The notes: generated from the letters alone by a model not told the origin. A stretch of DNA of 64,000 bases from Anabaena cylindrica PCC 7122 (GCF_000317695.1 NC_019771.1:1506001-1570000); one strand, 5' to 3'. Positions 35,643-46,485 are shown, counted from the stretch's first letter. A program made the numbers and translations.

Positions 35643-36077
35643 ATGAAAGGACTGGAAACAAAAATTGCATCTGTAACTAATGCTGTCACCAATACTAGCT
35701 TAGTTAAGTTTTTAACAGACAATCAAAATTCATTTTTTGCGTGGATACAAAATATTAGCAGCGATCATGATACCTCATTGTCTAGAAATAACTCTGAAAT
35801 GCAGCTTCCACAAAAACATTCTCTAACCGAAGAAGTCATTAAAAATTGGTTAGTTTTCTATCTCTCCAAGCTGTTATTAGTGAATCACAATGAGATTAAC
35901 ACTCATCTCCCCCTGGAATATTACGGAATAACTTCCCTAGAGGCGCTACGTTTAACCCACGCTATGGAAGTTTGGCTAGGATACAGGCTGTCTCTAGAGT
36001 TGGTGTATAAATATCCGACGGTTGAGGTTTTAGCACAGTATTTAGCCAAGGAAGTTGAATACGTCTGCGTATCCTAA
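35643..36077 (+). CDS. Stand-alone acyl carrier protein with N-terminal extension
   Basis: A 144-residue protein whose C-terminal half (about 62-140) is a PKS-type carrier domain. The phosphopantetheine Ser is in YYGITSLEALRL, followed by LVYKYPTVEVLAQYLA, the usual end of PKS carrier domains. The first 60 residues are polar and unlike a known domain. It directly precedes the PPTase gene that would load it and the FAAL-PKS gene that may use it as acyl acceptor; both pairings are inferences from order. Confidence 0.82.
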   Translation: MKGLETKIASVTNAVTNTSLVKFLTDNQNSFFAWIQNISSDHDTSLSRNNSEMQLPQKHSLTEEVIKNWLVFYLSKLLLVNHNEINTHLPLEYYGITSLEALRLTHAMEVWLGYRLSLELVYKYPTVEVLAQYLAKEVEYVCVS

Positions 36078-36103
36078 TCACGAACTACGAAGTATGAAAT
36101 ATT

Positions 36104-36850
36104 ATGATCACTGTTGATTACCTGTGGCGTTCTCCACCTACAAACTGGTCATTGTTAAGCGAAGATGTTCATGTCTGGTGTACTTTCTTAAATCAATCGA
36201 CATCTCGGATTCAGACATTAGCACAATTACTTTCACAAGATGAACGCACTAGATCCGAGCGTTTTTACTTGGAACGAGATAGAAAACGTTTCATTGTTGG
36301 ACGAGGTTTACTAAGGACAATATTAGGTTCTTACTTGGGAACGAATGCTAGTCAATTACAATTTTGTTATGGACAACATGGTAAGCCGACTTTGGCAGAA
36401 ACATCTGGTGGTAGTGTCTTGAGTTTTAATTTATCTCATTCTCACGAATTGGTTTTGTATGCCATAACCCGCAAACGACAAATTGGTGTTGATATTGAAT
36501 ATATCCGTCCTATTTCTGACTTTGAACAAATTGCCGATCGATGTTTTTCCGAGCGAGAAAAAAATGTTTTTCATCAATTACCTAAAGATGAAAAATTAGG
36601 GGCATTTTTTAATTGTTGGACTTGCAAAGAAGCTTATTTAAAAGCTACTGGCTATGGACTACTTTTTCCGATGGATCAGTTAGATGTTTCATTATCTCCT
36701 AAAGAACCAGTTCAACTCTATAGCATCAAAGGCGATCGCTCTACTGTCACTCGTTGGTCACTGCAATATCTGATACCTGCTTTTGGTTATGTCGGCGCTT
36801 TAGCTGTAGAAGGACACGATTGGCAGCTTAAATGCTGGCAATGGGAGTAA
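36104..36850 (+). CDS. Sfp/HetI-type 4'-phosphopantetheinyl transferase
   Basis: A 248-residue PPTase that transfers phosphopantetheine from CoA to carrier-domain serines. Motifs: HGKPTLAE, LSFNLSHSHELVLYA, the Mg-binding IGVDIEYIRPI and FNCWTCKEAYLKATGYGL with the W-x-x-KEA-x-x-K signature. Length is that of the Sfp/HetI class. It follows the carrier protein by 26 bp. With many carrier domains encoded nearby it is the obvious activating enzyme; it may duplicate a genomic HetI. Confidence 0.92.
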   Translation: MITVDYLWRSPPTNWSLLSEDVHVWCTFLNQSTSRIQTLAQLLSQDERTRSERFYLERDRKRFIVGRGLLRTILGSYLGTNASQLQFCYGQHGKPTLAETSGGSVLSFNLSHSHELVLYAITRKRQIGVDIEYIRPISDFEQIADRCFSEREKNVFHQLPKDEKLGAFFNCWTCKEAYLKATGYGLLFPMDQLDVSLSPKEPVQLYSIKGDRSTVTRWSLQYLIPAFGYVGALAVEGHDWQLKCWQWE

Positions 36851-36869
36851 TAGGAAGGAGATAGAGACA

Positions 36870-36900
36870 AAGTAGTGATTTCTACTTCATCTCACTACTT
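36870..36900 (+). terminator. Perfect 9-bp hairpin after the PPTase gene
   Basis: AAGTAGTGA (36870-36878) pairs with TCACTACTT (36892-36900) around a 13-nt loop. No T run follows. The rest of the 36851-37208 gap is AT-rich and likely holds the promoter and leader of the large PKS gene, whose ATG at 37209 has AAAGG 5-6 nt upstream. Confidence 0.45.
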
Positions 36901-37208
36901 CCTAATATACATCCCTAATTAGCGAAAGAATTTCCCTTGATTATATCTTTGACATTCCGTAAATTTAACTATGTCACTAATAACTGTAACTTAAATATTC
37001 GCAGATAAAATATTGAGGAGTTGCAGGAATACTCTAACAATCGATAATAATAAGCTGATCGCAGTATTCAGGACTCAAATTTTCAATTACTTTAGTTAAT
37101 TTCCAGCTTTTCTCAGATAAATACCCTGATTAATTTGTACCCAATTAGGGAATAAAAATATTTTCCCAGCCCACAGTTCTTATTTTCTCATACCAAGTAA
37201 AAGGTAGT

Positions 37209-40200
37209 ATGAATGTGTCTTTTCCTAACTTGCAATTTTCTTCATTAGTAGAACTTCTACGTCACAGAGCTTTACACCAACCTGATAGATTAGCGTTTGT
37301 TTTTTTACAGGATGGAGAAATAGAGACAGCTAGTTTAACTTACCAAGAATTAGATACCCAAGTACGAGCGATCGCAGCTCATCTCCAATCTATCGGAGCT
37401 AGTGGCGAACGAGCTTTATTACTGTATCCATCTGGCTTAGAATTTATTACCGCTTTCTTCGGCTGTTTATATGCAGGGGTAGTAGCGGTTCCGGCTTATC
37501 CACCAAAACAAAATCAAAAGCTCACTAGATTACAGTCAATCATTACAGATGCCCAAGCCAAAGTAGCTCTGACGACTAAATCTTTATTTGAGAACATTCA
37601 AGGACGCTTTACCCAAGATCCAGAACTCACAAAAATCGAAGTACTGGCCACTGATGAAATTACCCAAGAATTAGCCACCAACTGGCAAAACCCGAAAGTA
37701 GACAGCAACATTTTGGCTTTTTTGCAATATACTTCGGGTTCCACTGGTACACCAAAGGGAGTCATGGTGAGTCATGGCAATCTGTTACAGAACTTGGAGT
37801 ACATTAAACAGGCATTTGAACTTACTCCTGATACGGTGTCTGTGTCTTGGTTACCCGGTTTCCATGATATGGGTCTAATTGATGGACATTTACAACCTAT
37901 ATACACAGGATTTAAATGTATCCTCATGCCCCCTGCATCCTTTGTGCAGCGACCAATTCGCTGGTTACAAGTAATTTCCCGCTATCAAGCTAATCATTCC
38001 GGTGGCCCCAACTTTGGTTATGACCTTTGTGCTAGTAGCAAACTCACTCCAGAACAAATAGAATCCCTCGACTTGAGTCATTGGCATAGCGCTTACAGTG
38101 GTTCTGAACCTGTGCGTAAAGAAACAATGGAACGGTTTGCCACTAAATTTAAACCGGCTGGCTTCCAAACTAAATTTTTCTACCCCTGTTACGGATTGGC
38201 GGAATCTACCTTGATGGTTTCCGGTGGCAACATCCAAGATGAACCGATTTACTTTCAAGTCGAAGCCGAAGCACTCGAACAAAACCGTATTGTTTTAGCT
38301 AACAAAAATACCAAAAATATTAGATATTTGGTAGGGTGTGGCCACTCTTGGCTAGATACGCAAATTCTCATTGTTAACCCAGAAACAATGGAGTCCTGTG
38401 CCGCTAACGAAGTTGGAGAAATTTGGGTTTCTGGTTATAGTGTGGCGCAAGGTTATTGGCAAAGACCAGAAACGACAGCACAAACATTTCAAGCTTGTTT
38501 AGCAGACGAACAAGGCCCATTTCTCCGCACTGGTGATTTTGGATTTCTGCACAATGGTGAGGTGTTCGTCACCGGACGCGTTAAGGATATGATTATTATC
38601 CGGGGTCGCAACCACTATCCCCAGGATATCGAAGCGACGGCGGTCAAAAGTCATCCAGCTTTACGAATTGGTTTTGCGGCAGCATTTGCTGTGGAAGTAG
38701 ATGGCGAAGAACAACTTGTTGTGATTTCTGAGGTGGAACGGACTGCCATTCGCAAACTGAATATCGATGAAGTGGTGAAAACTATCCGGCAAGCGGTAAC
38801 TGAGGAACACGAACTTCAAGTTTATGCTGTGGTACTGCTCAAGCCTGCAAGTATCCCTAAAACTTCTAGTGGGAAAATTCAGCGTCATGCCTGTCGCACC
38901 AAGTTTTTGGAGGGAAATCTAGATGTTGTGGATATGTGGCAAAGTAGCCAAACTCCCACAGCCAAGATTGAACCTCCTCGGCCATTGCAGACTTTAAACA
39001 AACAAGCAGAAACAATCCAAGCTTGGTTAGTAGATAAAGTTGCACAGCAGTTAAAAATTGCACCGCAAGTCATCGATGTTCAAGAACCCTTTGCTCGCTA
39101 TGGTGTAGATTCACTAGCGGCAATGATGCTGTCTACAGAATTAGAAGATTGGTTGCAGTTGAGCCTTTCTCCGACTTTAGTTTATGATTATCCCTCCATT
39201 GCTACCTTAGCTGCACATTTAGCCGTGGTGGTGGAAAATTCCCAGCCAGAAGAAGTGGAGGAGACAAGCCAAGAGAAAGAACCCCAATTTCCCGATGCGA
39301 TCGCAGTGATTGGCATCGGTTGTCGTTTTCCTGGGGCTAAAAATCCCGAAGCCTTTTGGCAATTGTTACAAAATGGTACAGATGCCATTGTCGAAGTACC
39401 GAGCGATCGCTGGGATATTCATCAAGTTTATGATGCCCAACCTGCAACACCAGGGAAAATGAACACCAGTTGGGGTGGATTCCTAGAAGATGTGGATCAA
39501 TTTGACGCTGCTTTTTTTGGCATTAGTCCCCGTGAAGCCGAAAGTATAGACCCGCAACAACGTCTAGTTTTAGAAGTCAGTTGGGAAGCCATAGAAAATG
39601 CCGGGATTGCTCCACAAAAATTAAAAGGCAGTCAAACTGGAGTATTTATCGGCATTAGCACCAACGATTATGCACGATTGCAGTTTAATCATCCCAGTGG
39701 CACTGATGCTTACTTTGGTACTAGCTCTGCGTTCAGCATTGCAGCTAATCGTTTATCTTACTTATTAGATTTACGCGGGCCAAGTTGGATAGTAGATACC
39801 GCTTGTTCTTCCTCACTGGTGGCGGTGCATCAAGCTTGTCAAAGCCTCCTGCAAGGAGAATCAAAACTAGCTTTAGCTGGTGGGGTAAATCTCATCTTAA
39901 CGCCGGAATTAACGATCACCTTTTCCCAAGCGCAAATGATGGCAGCAGATGGTCACTGTAAGACATTCGATGCCAATGCCAACGGTTATGTTCGCGGTGA
40001 AGGCTGCGGTATGGTTGTTCTGAAGCGCCTCAGTGATGCCCAGAAAGACGGAGACAATATTCTCGGTGTGATCAGAGGCTCGGCAGTTAATCAAGATGGT
40101 CGCAGCAACGGATTAACAGCACCAAATGGCCCTTCTCAGCAAGCAGTTGTTCGTCAGGCGTTAGCCAAGGCGCAAGTCCAGCCTGCACAAATTAGTTATG

Positions 40201-43200
40201 TAGAAACTCACGGTACTGGTACTCCTTTGGGAGATCCCATTGAGGTGAATTCTTTAAAAGAAGTACTGACCCAGGGAAGAACGCCTTCATGTATCTGTTG
40301 GATTGGCTCAGTCAAAACTAATATTGGTCATTTGGAGGCTGCATCTGGAATCGCCAGTTTAATTAAAGTAGTTTTGTCCTTACAGCATCAAGAAATTCCG
40401 CCTCATCTACATCTACAACAACTTAACCCTCATATCAAAATCAAAGACACAGGCTTGTCAATTCCCACTCAACGCCAAACATGGACTAAAGGTAAAGAAC
40501 AGCGATTTGCTGGCGTAAGTGCCTTCGGGTTTGGTGGTACTAATGCTCATTTGATTCTAGAAGAAGCACCACAAGTAAGTCACAAAGAACAAGAATTTGA
40601 GCGTCCCCAGCACTTACTGACGCTTTCTGCTAAGAGTCAAACCGCGTTGCAGGAATTAGCACAGAAGTATGAGCAATTTTTAGCAACTAATTCACAAGTT
40701 GCCCTAGCTGATGTTTGTTTCACTAGTAACACTGGGCGATCGCATTTTGAGCATCGGCTGGCAGTGGTAACTGAATCTACGACCCAATTAAGCGAACAAC
40801 TACGGACTTTTGCCAATTCTCAACCCAGTTCAGTTTTACTCAGTCAACCAGAAACTAGCAAACATCGTAAAATCGCCTTTCTGTTTACCGGACAGGGTTC
40901 TCAGTATCCTGGTATGGGTAGGCAACTCTACGAAACTCAACCAGTTTTTCGCCGCACCTTGGAACGTTGTGAGCAAATTCTCCGGCCTTATCTAGAGCAA
41001 CCTTTATTGTCTGTGATTTACCCTGAGTCTGATAGTAACTCAGTGTTAAATGAAACTGCGTATACGCAACCAGCATTATTTGCCTTGGAATATGCCCTGT
41101 TTGAACTGTGGAAATCTTGGGGAATTGTTCCAGATATCGTTATTGGTCACAGTGTGGGCGAATATGCGGCTGCTTGTGCGGCTGGAGTGTTCAGTTTAGA
41201 AGATGGTTTGAAATTGATCGCCCACAGAGCCAAGCTCATGCAGTCCTTGCCTCCTAATGGCATGATGGCAGCAGTTTTCACCAATGAACAAAGAGTAGCA
41301 GAGGCAATCGCATCTTATCCAGAGGTATCTATTGCTACGGTCAATAGTCCCAAGCAAACAGTAATTTCCGGTACCAAAGCAGCTATCCAGGAAATTCTGC
41401 AACAATTGGAGTCTCAGAAAATTTCTGCCAAAGCTTTGAGAGTTTCTCACGCTTTTCACTCTCCTTTAATGAACCCAATGCTGGAGGCTTTTACAGAAAT
41501 TGCCGCCTCAGTGCAGTTTAACGCGCCTAGCATTCCTTTGGTTTCCAATTTGACAGGCGAAATCCTCAGTCATCAAGATATTCCCGATGCTAATTATTGG
41601 TGTCATCATATTCGAGAAGCGGTGAGATTTTCCGCCGGGATGGAAACACTGCATCGTCAAGGCTATGAATTATTTCTGGAAATTGGCCCGAATGCCACCC
41701 TATCAAATCTCGGAAAACAGTGTTTACCCCAGGGAACAGGAACTTGGTTAACTTCTCTCACCAAAGAAGACAATTGGCAATCAATACTCAAGAGTTTGGC
41801 CACACTTTATACCCAGGGTGTAGATGTGGACTGGTGTGGATTTGACCAAGATTTTACACGTCATAAGTTAGCACTCCCCACTTATCCATTCCAGCGCCAA
41901 CGTTTTTGGATTCAAACTGACGAAAGAAATCAGACAAAATTGGGTACTCAACCAGAACCACAGTTAACTTCTCCTCCTCTCGACCAACCAACATCGCAAC
42001 CATATTTCTATAGCTGGCAATGGCAACCACAGCAGCTAGTGGAACCCAAAGAGATTTTATCTGGAGTTGTTCTAATATTTAAGGACGCTCAAATGGTTGG
42101 TAAAAACCTAGAAAAGTTATTTGACCCCGCAAAATACACTGTTTACTTTGTCACGGCCGGTCAAAAATTCCAACAAAATACAGAATGGCACTTTACTATT
42201 AATCCTGCCTCACCGTCCGACTATGAGCAACTGATTCAAACTTTAAAACAGCAAGGGCTGACAATTACAGCTATTATCCACCTGTGGAATTACCATCAAG
42301 CTGCCATCTCCCGATTGCCTATCAATGCTCATGATGCTTTACTGCAAGAAGGTATGTACAGTGTGTTGTATTTGGGGCAAGCACTGATTAAACATGATGC
42401 CAATTCTGCAATCAGTTTCCTGCTGTTAACTCAGGGTGCTTATGTAACCTCTGCTCATGAACATCTCCAGGGATTACACCAAGCAATGGGAGCAACTTTA
42501 GCCCAGACGCTAACCCAAGAACACAGCAACATTCAAACCAAGGTAGTAGATATTACACCTGCAAGTGAATCTTCAGAAACATTAGCTCAAATTTTGTATA
42601 AAGAACTGCAAACCCAACCAGATTCAGAAGGAATTGTAGTTCTCCGTCAAGGACAACGGTTGATCCGTACTTTAGAAAGCATGGAAATTTCTGCTAGTCA
42701 GGAATATCAGCCAGTCTTAACACCGGGAGATACTTGGTTAATTACCGGTGGTGTCAGTGATGTAGCCGCCGAAATCGCTCAGGGAATGGTCAGCCGCGCC
42801 CCCATTAATTTAGTCCTAACTGGTCGTCATCCCCTACCATCAAAAACAGAGTGGTACTTGCATCAAGGTGACGATAGCACCAGTAAACGCATCCGCATAA
42901 TCCAAAACCTAGAAAAACTAGGGGCTACGGTGTTGTATTACGCTGTCGATGTGACAGATGCCGAAGGGATGCAGCAGTTAATGGTAAACATCCGTGAGCG
43001 CTTTGGGCATTTACACGGTGTTATCCACGCGGCGGGAGTACAGGATCGAACGAGATTCAAGTTAGCGCAAAAAACACCAGAAACAGTTGCTAGTGTGCTT
43101 GCTCCCAAAGTCGAGGGAACGATGATTTTAGATCATCTCACCCAAGACGAACCTCTAAAATGCTTTGCTGTCATCTCCTCAGCTGCTGCATCTAAGGCGG

Positions 43201-46200
43201 AATGGAGTGCGAACTTGGGAGATTATGCGGCAGCAAATATTTTCCTGGATAATTATGCCACATACCGCAGTCAACGAGGCGCACCAGGACATTCCCTCGC
43301 TGTTAATTTCTCCCTGTGGCGTGATAAGGGAATGGTCAAAATTGGTGGACAAAAGCTGGTGATGTGGGCGCAAGTGAAAGGATTAAAGCTTCTAGAAACA
43401 GATATGGCTGTAAATGCCTTTATTACAAGTTTGTCCTCGGACAGTTCTGTGATTCACATTATAGATTTGCTGGAGTTAGAAACAACTCAAGTGTCGGCAG
43501 AAAAAGAAAATATTTCTGCGCCTCCTCCAAATATGCGCCGTCTAGTCCGGGAAACAATTAGTCAATATTTGGCGGTTCCCCAACATGAAGTAGAAGGATA
43601 TCGGTCTTTTCCAGAGTTGGGACTAGATTCCCTGGGGGCTGTAGAAGCAATCAAGCAATTGAGTTTAACTCTCAAACAGCAATTATCTCCGACATTATTC
43701 TTTGAGTATGGAACACCAGATGATTTAGCAGATCATTTAGAGAAACAGTATGGTGCCTCAATTGTCTCATCGGCAGTCACACCAATCAACAAGCCCAAGG
43801 TTGAGCCTCCAGTAAAACATTTAATGGCTCAACCATCAAACTTCAAGTCTATGGAAGTTAAGCAACAAGATATTGCGATTATTGGTATGGGATGTAAGAT
43901 TCCTGGGGCTGATAATTTAGAACAATATTGGCAGTTGTTGAGTGAAAAACGCTCCGTGATTCAGGAGGTTCCGAGCGATCGCTGGTCAGTAGCGGATTAC
44001 TATGAGGAGAATGGCACAACTCCATATAAGACTTACTGTAAACGTGGTGGTTTCATTGAAAATCCCTTTGACTTTGACCCCATGTTTTTCGGGATTTCGC
44101 CACGGGAAGCCACAGTCATGGACCCGCAACAGCGAGTCTTTTTAGAGGTAGCTTGGCAAGCACTGCAACAGGCAGGATACGGAAGTAGATACCGCACAAA
44201 AGATATTGCTGTCTTTGTTGGTGGAGAACAAATTAACTACATAGAACACTTCTTCAATTATCAATACTACTCCGTATTACAGCAGCGTTTGCAGAATAGT
44301 GCTTTGTTTAAGCGACTCAGTACGGCTGAACACAAAGATTTGTTGGATATGCTCTCAGAAGTCCTCCAACCCAGTGAAATGCTCCCCGAAGCCACGGCTG
44401 GTAATGAGTTAAATCAAATTGCAGCGCGGCTGAGTCATTGTCTGGATTTGATTGGTCCGAGTATGGAAGTGAGTACGGCTTGTTCCTCTTCTTTAGTGGC
44501 ATTACACCTAGCTTGTGAAAGTATACGTGCAGGTGACACAAGCATGGCGATCGCTGGAGGAATTAACCTGAACCTGAGTCCTACGCCTTTTACATTCCTC
44601 AGCCGAGTCCAAGCTCTTTCGCCCACAGGTGAATGTTACCCGTTTGATAGCCGTGCTAACGGTATGGTTGTGGGAGAAGGTACAGGGGTAGTAATTCTCA
44701 AACCCTTGAGAAAAGCCTTAGAAGATGGCGACTATATTCACGCCGTTATCAAAGGTTCAGCGATCAACAACGATGGACATTCTCAAGGAATCACCGCCCC
44801 AAAACCTGAAGGTCAAGCAGAAACTATCCGTAGAGCCTACACTAAATTTGGCATCGACCCAGAAACTATTTCCTACATTGAAACTCACGGTACAGGAACA
44901 GCTTTAGGAGACCCCGTAGAAGTCGAAGGTATGACCAAAGCTTTCCGTGATTTCACTAATCTTAAAAGTTTTTGTGGTATCGGTTCTGTCAAGTCTTCTA
45001 TTGGTCACTTGTTAGCTGGTTCCGGCATTGTCAGCTTGATTAAAGTAGTATTGGCAATGCAACACGGCAAGATTCCGGCAACTGTGGGTTTTGAGCAACC
45101 TAATCCACACATCAACTTTGACAATACACCATTCTACGTAGTGGGTGGACAAGGTAAACCTTGGTCAAGCAATGGCGAATTATTACGCGCAGGTGTGAAT
45201 GGATTTGGATTTGGTGGTACTAATTGTCACGTGATTGTGGAACAATCGCCTCTCTCATCAGCCATTAAATCCCCAGAACCAACTTCTTCTCTGTCTCCCC
45301 ATCTACTATGCTTAACTGCACGTAATCAAAAAGTTCTCAAGGAAGTTGTTCAACAGCTTCATGAGCATATCATCAAACACCCAGAACAAGAATTGTCAGA
45401 GATTTGTTTTACTCTCAGCAATTCCCAACGCGAACTTGCTTACAAGACTGCGTTAGTTGTCAACGACCGTCAACATCTGTTGGATTCCCTAAATGCCATT
45501 TGTTTAGACCAAATCAATTCAAATGTGCAAATTGATCGTTCTAATCCGCAAAAGGCAACACCAACTTACTTAGTTTTAGATAATAGTTCAAATCTCACAC
45601 CTGAAGACGCAAAACTATTAAGCGATCGCTTTCCAGAATTTAGAAAAGCCTACGCTGATTGCGAATTTCTCTGGAGACACACCGTGAACAGCGACTTTAG
45701 TCAAAAAGCACATACTTTTGCTGCACAATATGCTGTGTGCAATTTATTAATGTCTCTCCAACTGCAACCAACTGCTTTGTTAGCAGAAGGTATAGGGATT
45801 CTAGTAGGAGCTTGTTTAACTGCAACATTATCACTGAAACAAGCCATAGTTTTACTAGCGAATTTAGAAGAAAAGCAAATTAACAAATCTGTTGAAGAAC
45901 CCCGATTAGAAGCCACTTCACTCACAGTTTGGACTTGCCCAATTGTGACTTCATCAGAAGTTCTCAAATCTTCTAGTAATTTAACTAGCGAAAAATTGCA
46001 GTCACTTTTACAAGTATCTGGAGCTTTAAAGATTGCAGATTGCCAGGATGTATGTAGTGAACATGGCGCATACTTATACCTAGGAGATTCTGCATCTATC
46101 AAGCAACAACTAGGTATTACAGATGAGCTACAAGTTTGGATTCAAGCACAGAAAAAATCAACAATTATAGATTGTTTGTTGACTATGATATCGCGGTTAT

Positions 46201-46481
46201 ATGTTGCAGGAGTTCAATTTAATAGCGTGGCTCTATTCCCTAAAGGACTGCGTAAAGTACTATTACCAACCTATCCTTTTGAAAGGAAAACCTATAAAGC
46301 ACCAATTTACTACAGTCAATTGGAAAATTTGCATGATATTCAGCAAGCTTTAAATATGGATTGTTTGGTTTTAGTAGAACAACTGCCACCACTATCACAC
46401 GAACAACGTTACTCTAGTTACAAAGCTTTAATCGAAAAATTTGGATTCAGTTATCCCTCTCTTGATAATTTGCATAACTAA
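37209..46481 (+). CDS. FAAL-loaded type I polyketide synthase, 3090 residues
   Basis: Domain order: fatty acyl-AMP ligase (about 1-565; TSGSTGTPKGVMVSH near 175), ACP1 (600-680; Ser635 in YGVDSLAAM), KS1 (697-1120; Cys866 in DTACSSS, ETHGTGT, NIGHLEA), AT1 (1223-1530; Ser1315 in GHSVGEY and HAFH at 1414, pointing to malonyl-CoA), a KR region (1590-2040; Tyr2006 in GDYAAAN), ACP2 (2110-2190; Ser2141 in LGLDSLGAV), KS2 (2221-2680; Cys2425 in STACSSS) and a final AT-like domain (2750-3040). The KR cofactor motif is GGVSDVA instead of G-G-x-G-x-x-G, and the last AT has AEGIG (2859-2863) instead of GHSxG, so both may be dead. There is no carrier after KS2; the next protein starts with one. A FAAL start suggests a fatty-acid starter. 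Product unknown. Confidence 0.92.
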   Translation: MNVSFPNLQFSSLVELLRHRALHQPDRLAFVFLQDGEIETASLTYQELDTQVRAIAAHLQSIGASGERALLLYPSGLEFITAFFGCLYAGVVAVPAYPPKQNQKLTRLQSIITDAQAKVALTTKSLFENIQGRFTQDPELTKIEVLATDEITQELATNWQNPKVDSNILAFLQYTSGSTGTPKGVMVSHGNLLQNLEYIKQAFELTPDTVSVSWLPGFHDMGLIDGHLQPIYTGFKCILMPPASFVQRPIRWLQVISRYQANHSGGPNFGYDLCASSKLTPEQIESLDLSHWHSAYSGSEPVRKETMERFATKFKPAGFQTKFFYPCYGLAESTLMVSGGNIQDEPIYFQVEAEALEQNRIVLANKNTKNIRYLVGCGHSWLDTQILIVNPETMESCAANEVGEIWVSGYSVAQGYWQRPETTAQTFQACLADEQGPFLRTGDFGFLHNGEVFVTGRVKDMIIIRGRNHYPQDIEATAVKSHPALRIGFAAAFAVEVDGEEQLVVISEVERTAIRKLNIDEVVKTIRQAVTEEHELQVYAVVLLKPASIPKTSSGKIQRHACRTKFLEGNLDVVDMWQSSQTPTAKIEPPRPLQTLNKQAETIQAWLVDKVAQQLKIAPQVIDVQEPFARYGVDSLAAMMLSTELEDWLQLSLSPTLVYDYPSIATLAAHLAVVVENSQPEEVEETSQEKEPQFPDAIAVIGIGCRFPGAKNPEAFWQLLQNGTDAIVEVPSDRWDIHQVYDAQPATPGKMNTSWGGFLEDVDQFDAAFFGISPREAESIDPQQRLVLEVSWEAIENAGIAPQKLKGSQTGVFIGISTNDYARLQFNHPSGTDAYFGTSSAFSIAANRLSYLLDLRGPSWIVDTACSSSLVAVHQACQSLLQGESKLALAGGVNLILTPELTITFSQAQMMAADGHCKTFDANANGYVRGEGCGMVVLKRLSDAQKDGDNILGVIRGSAVNQDGRSNGLTAPNGPSQQAVVRQALAKAQVQPAQISYVETHGTGTPLGDPIEVNSLKEVLTQGRTPSCICWIGSVKTNIGHLEAASGIASLIKVVLSLQHQEIPPHLHLQQLNPHIKIKDTGLSIPTQRQTWTKGKEQRFAGVSAFGFGGTNAHLILEEAPQVSHKEQEFERPQHLLTLSAKSQTALQELAQKYEQFLATNSQVALADVCFTSNTGRSHFEHRLAVVTESTTQLSEQLRTFANSQPSSVLLSQPETSKHRKIAFLFTGQGSQYPGMGRQLYETQPVFRRTLERCEQILRPYLEQPLLSVIYPESDSNSVLNETAYTQPALFALEYALFELWKSWGIVPDIVIGHSVGEYAAACAAGVFSLEDGLKLIAHRAKLMQSLPPNGMMAAVFTNEQRVAEAIASYPEVSIATVNSPKQTVISGTKAAIQEILQQLESQKISAKALRVSHAFHSPLMNPMLEAFTEIAASVQFNAPSIPLVSNLTGEILSHQDIPDANYWCHHIREAVRFSAGMETLHRQGYELFLEIGPNATLSNLGKQCLPQGTGTWLTSLTKEDNWQSILKSLATLYTQGVDVDWCGFDQDFTRHKLALPTYPFQRQRFWIQTDERNQTKLGTQPEPQLTSPPLDQPTSQPYFYSWQWQPQQLVEPKEILSGVVLIFKDAQMVGKNLEKLFDPAKYTVYFVTAGQKFQQNTEWHFTINPASPSDYEQLIQTLKQQGLTITAIIHLWNYHQAAISRLPINAHDALLQEGMYSVLYLGQALIKHDANSAISFLLLTQGAYVTSAHEHLQGLHQAMGATLAQTLTQEHSNIQTKVVDITPASESSETLAQILYKELQTQPDSEGIVVLRQGQRLIRTLESMEISASQEYQPVLTPGDTWLITGGVSDVAAEIAQGMVSRAPINLVLTGRHPLPSKTEWYLHQGDDSTSKRIRIIQNLEKLGATVLYYAVDVTDAEGMQQLMVNIRERFGHLHGVIHAAGVQDRTRFKLAQKTPETVASVLAPKVEGTMILDHLTQDEPLKCFAVISSAAASKAEWSANLGDYAAANIFLDNYATYRSQRGAPGHSLAVNFSLWRDKGMVKIGGQKLVMWAQVKGLKLLETDMAVNAFITSLSSDSSVIHIIDLLELETTQVSAEKENISAPPPNMRRLVRETISQYLAVPQHEVEGYRSFPELGLDSLGAVEAIKQLSLTLKQQLSPTLFFEYGTPDDLADHLEKQYGASIVSSAVTPINKPKVEPPVKHLMAQPSNFKSMEVKQQDIAIIGMGCKIPGADNLEQYWQLLSEKRSVIQEVPSDRWSVADYYEENGTTPYKTYCKRGGFIENPFDFDPMFFGISPREATVMDPQQRVFLEVAWQALQQAGYGSRYRTKDIAVFVGGEQINYIEHFFNYQYYSVLQQRLQNSALFKRLSTAEHKDLLDMLSEVLQPSEMLPEATAGNELNQIAARLSHCLDLIGPSMEVSTACSSSLVALHLACESIRAGDTSMAIAGGINLNLSPTPFTFLSRVQALSPTGECYPFDSRANGMVVGEGTGVVILKPLRKALEDGDYIHAVIKGSAINNDGHSQGITAPKPEGQAETIRRAYTKFGIDPETISYIETHGTGTALGDPVEVEGMTKAFRDFTNLKSFCGIGSVKSSIGHLLAGSGIVSLIKVVLAMQHGKIPATVGFEQPNPHINFDNTPFYVVGGQGKPWSSNGELLRAGVNGFGFGGTNCHVIVEQSPLSSAIKSPEPTSSLSPHLLCLTARNQKVLKEVVQQLHEHIIKHPEQELSEICFTLSNSQRELAYKTALVVNDRQHLLDSLNAICLDQINSNVQIDRSNPQKATPTYLVLDNSSNLTPEDAKLLSDRFPEFRKAYADCEFLWRHTVNSDFSQKAHTFAAQYAVCNLLMSLQLQPTALLAEGIGILVGACLTATLSLKQAIVLLANLEEKQINKSVEEPRLEATSLTVWTCPIVTSSEVLKSSSNLTSEKLQSLLQVSGALKIADCQDVCSEHGAYLYLGDSASIKQQLGITDELQVWIQAQKKSTIIDCLLTMISRLYVAGVQFNSVALFPKGLRKVLLPTYPFERKTYKAPIYYSQLENLHDIQQALNMDCLVLVEQLPPLSHEQRYSSYKALIEKFGFSYPSLDNLHN

Positions 46482-46485
46482 TATC

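Noticed and set aside
37209..46481. Heterocyst glycolipid synthase (HglE-type) identity for the large PKS
   Set aside because: HglE-type enzymes lack the FAAL start and the second KS/AT pair, and no hglC/hglD neighbours are present, so the DevBCA and PPTase neighbours alone do not justify the name.
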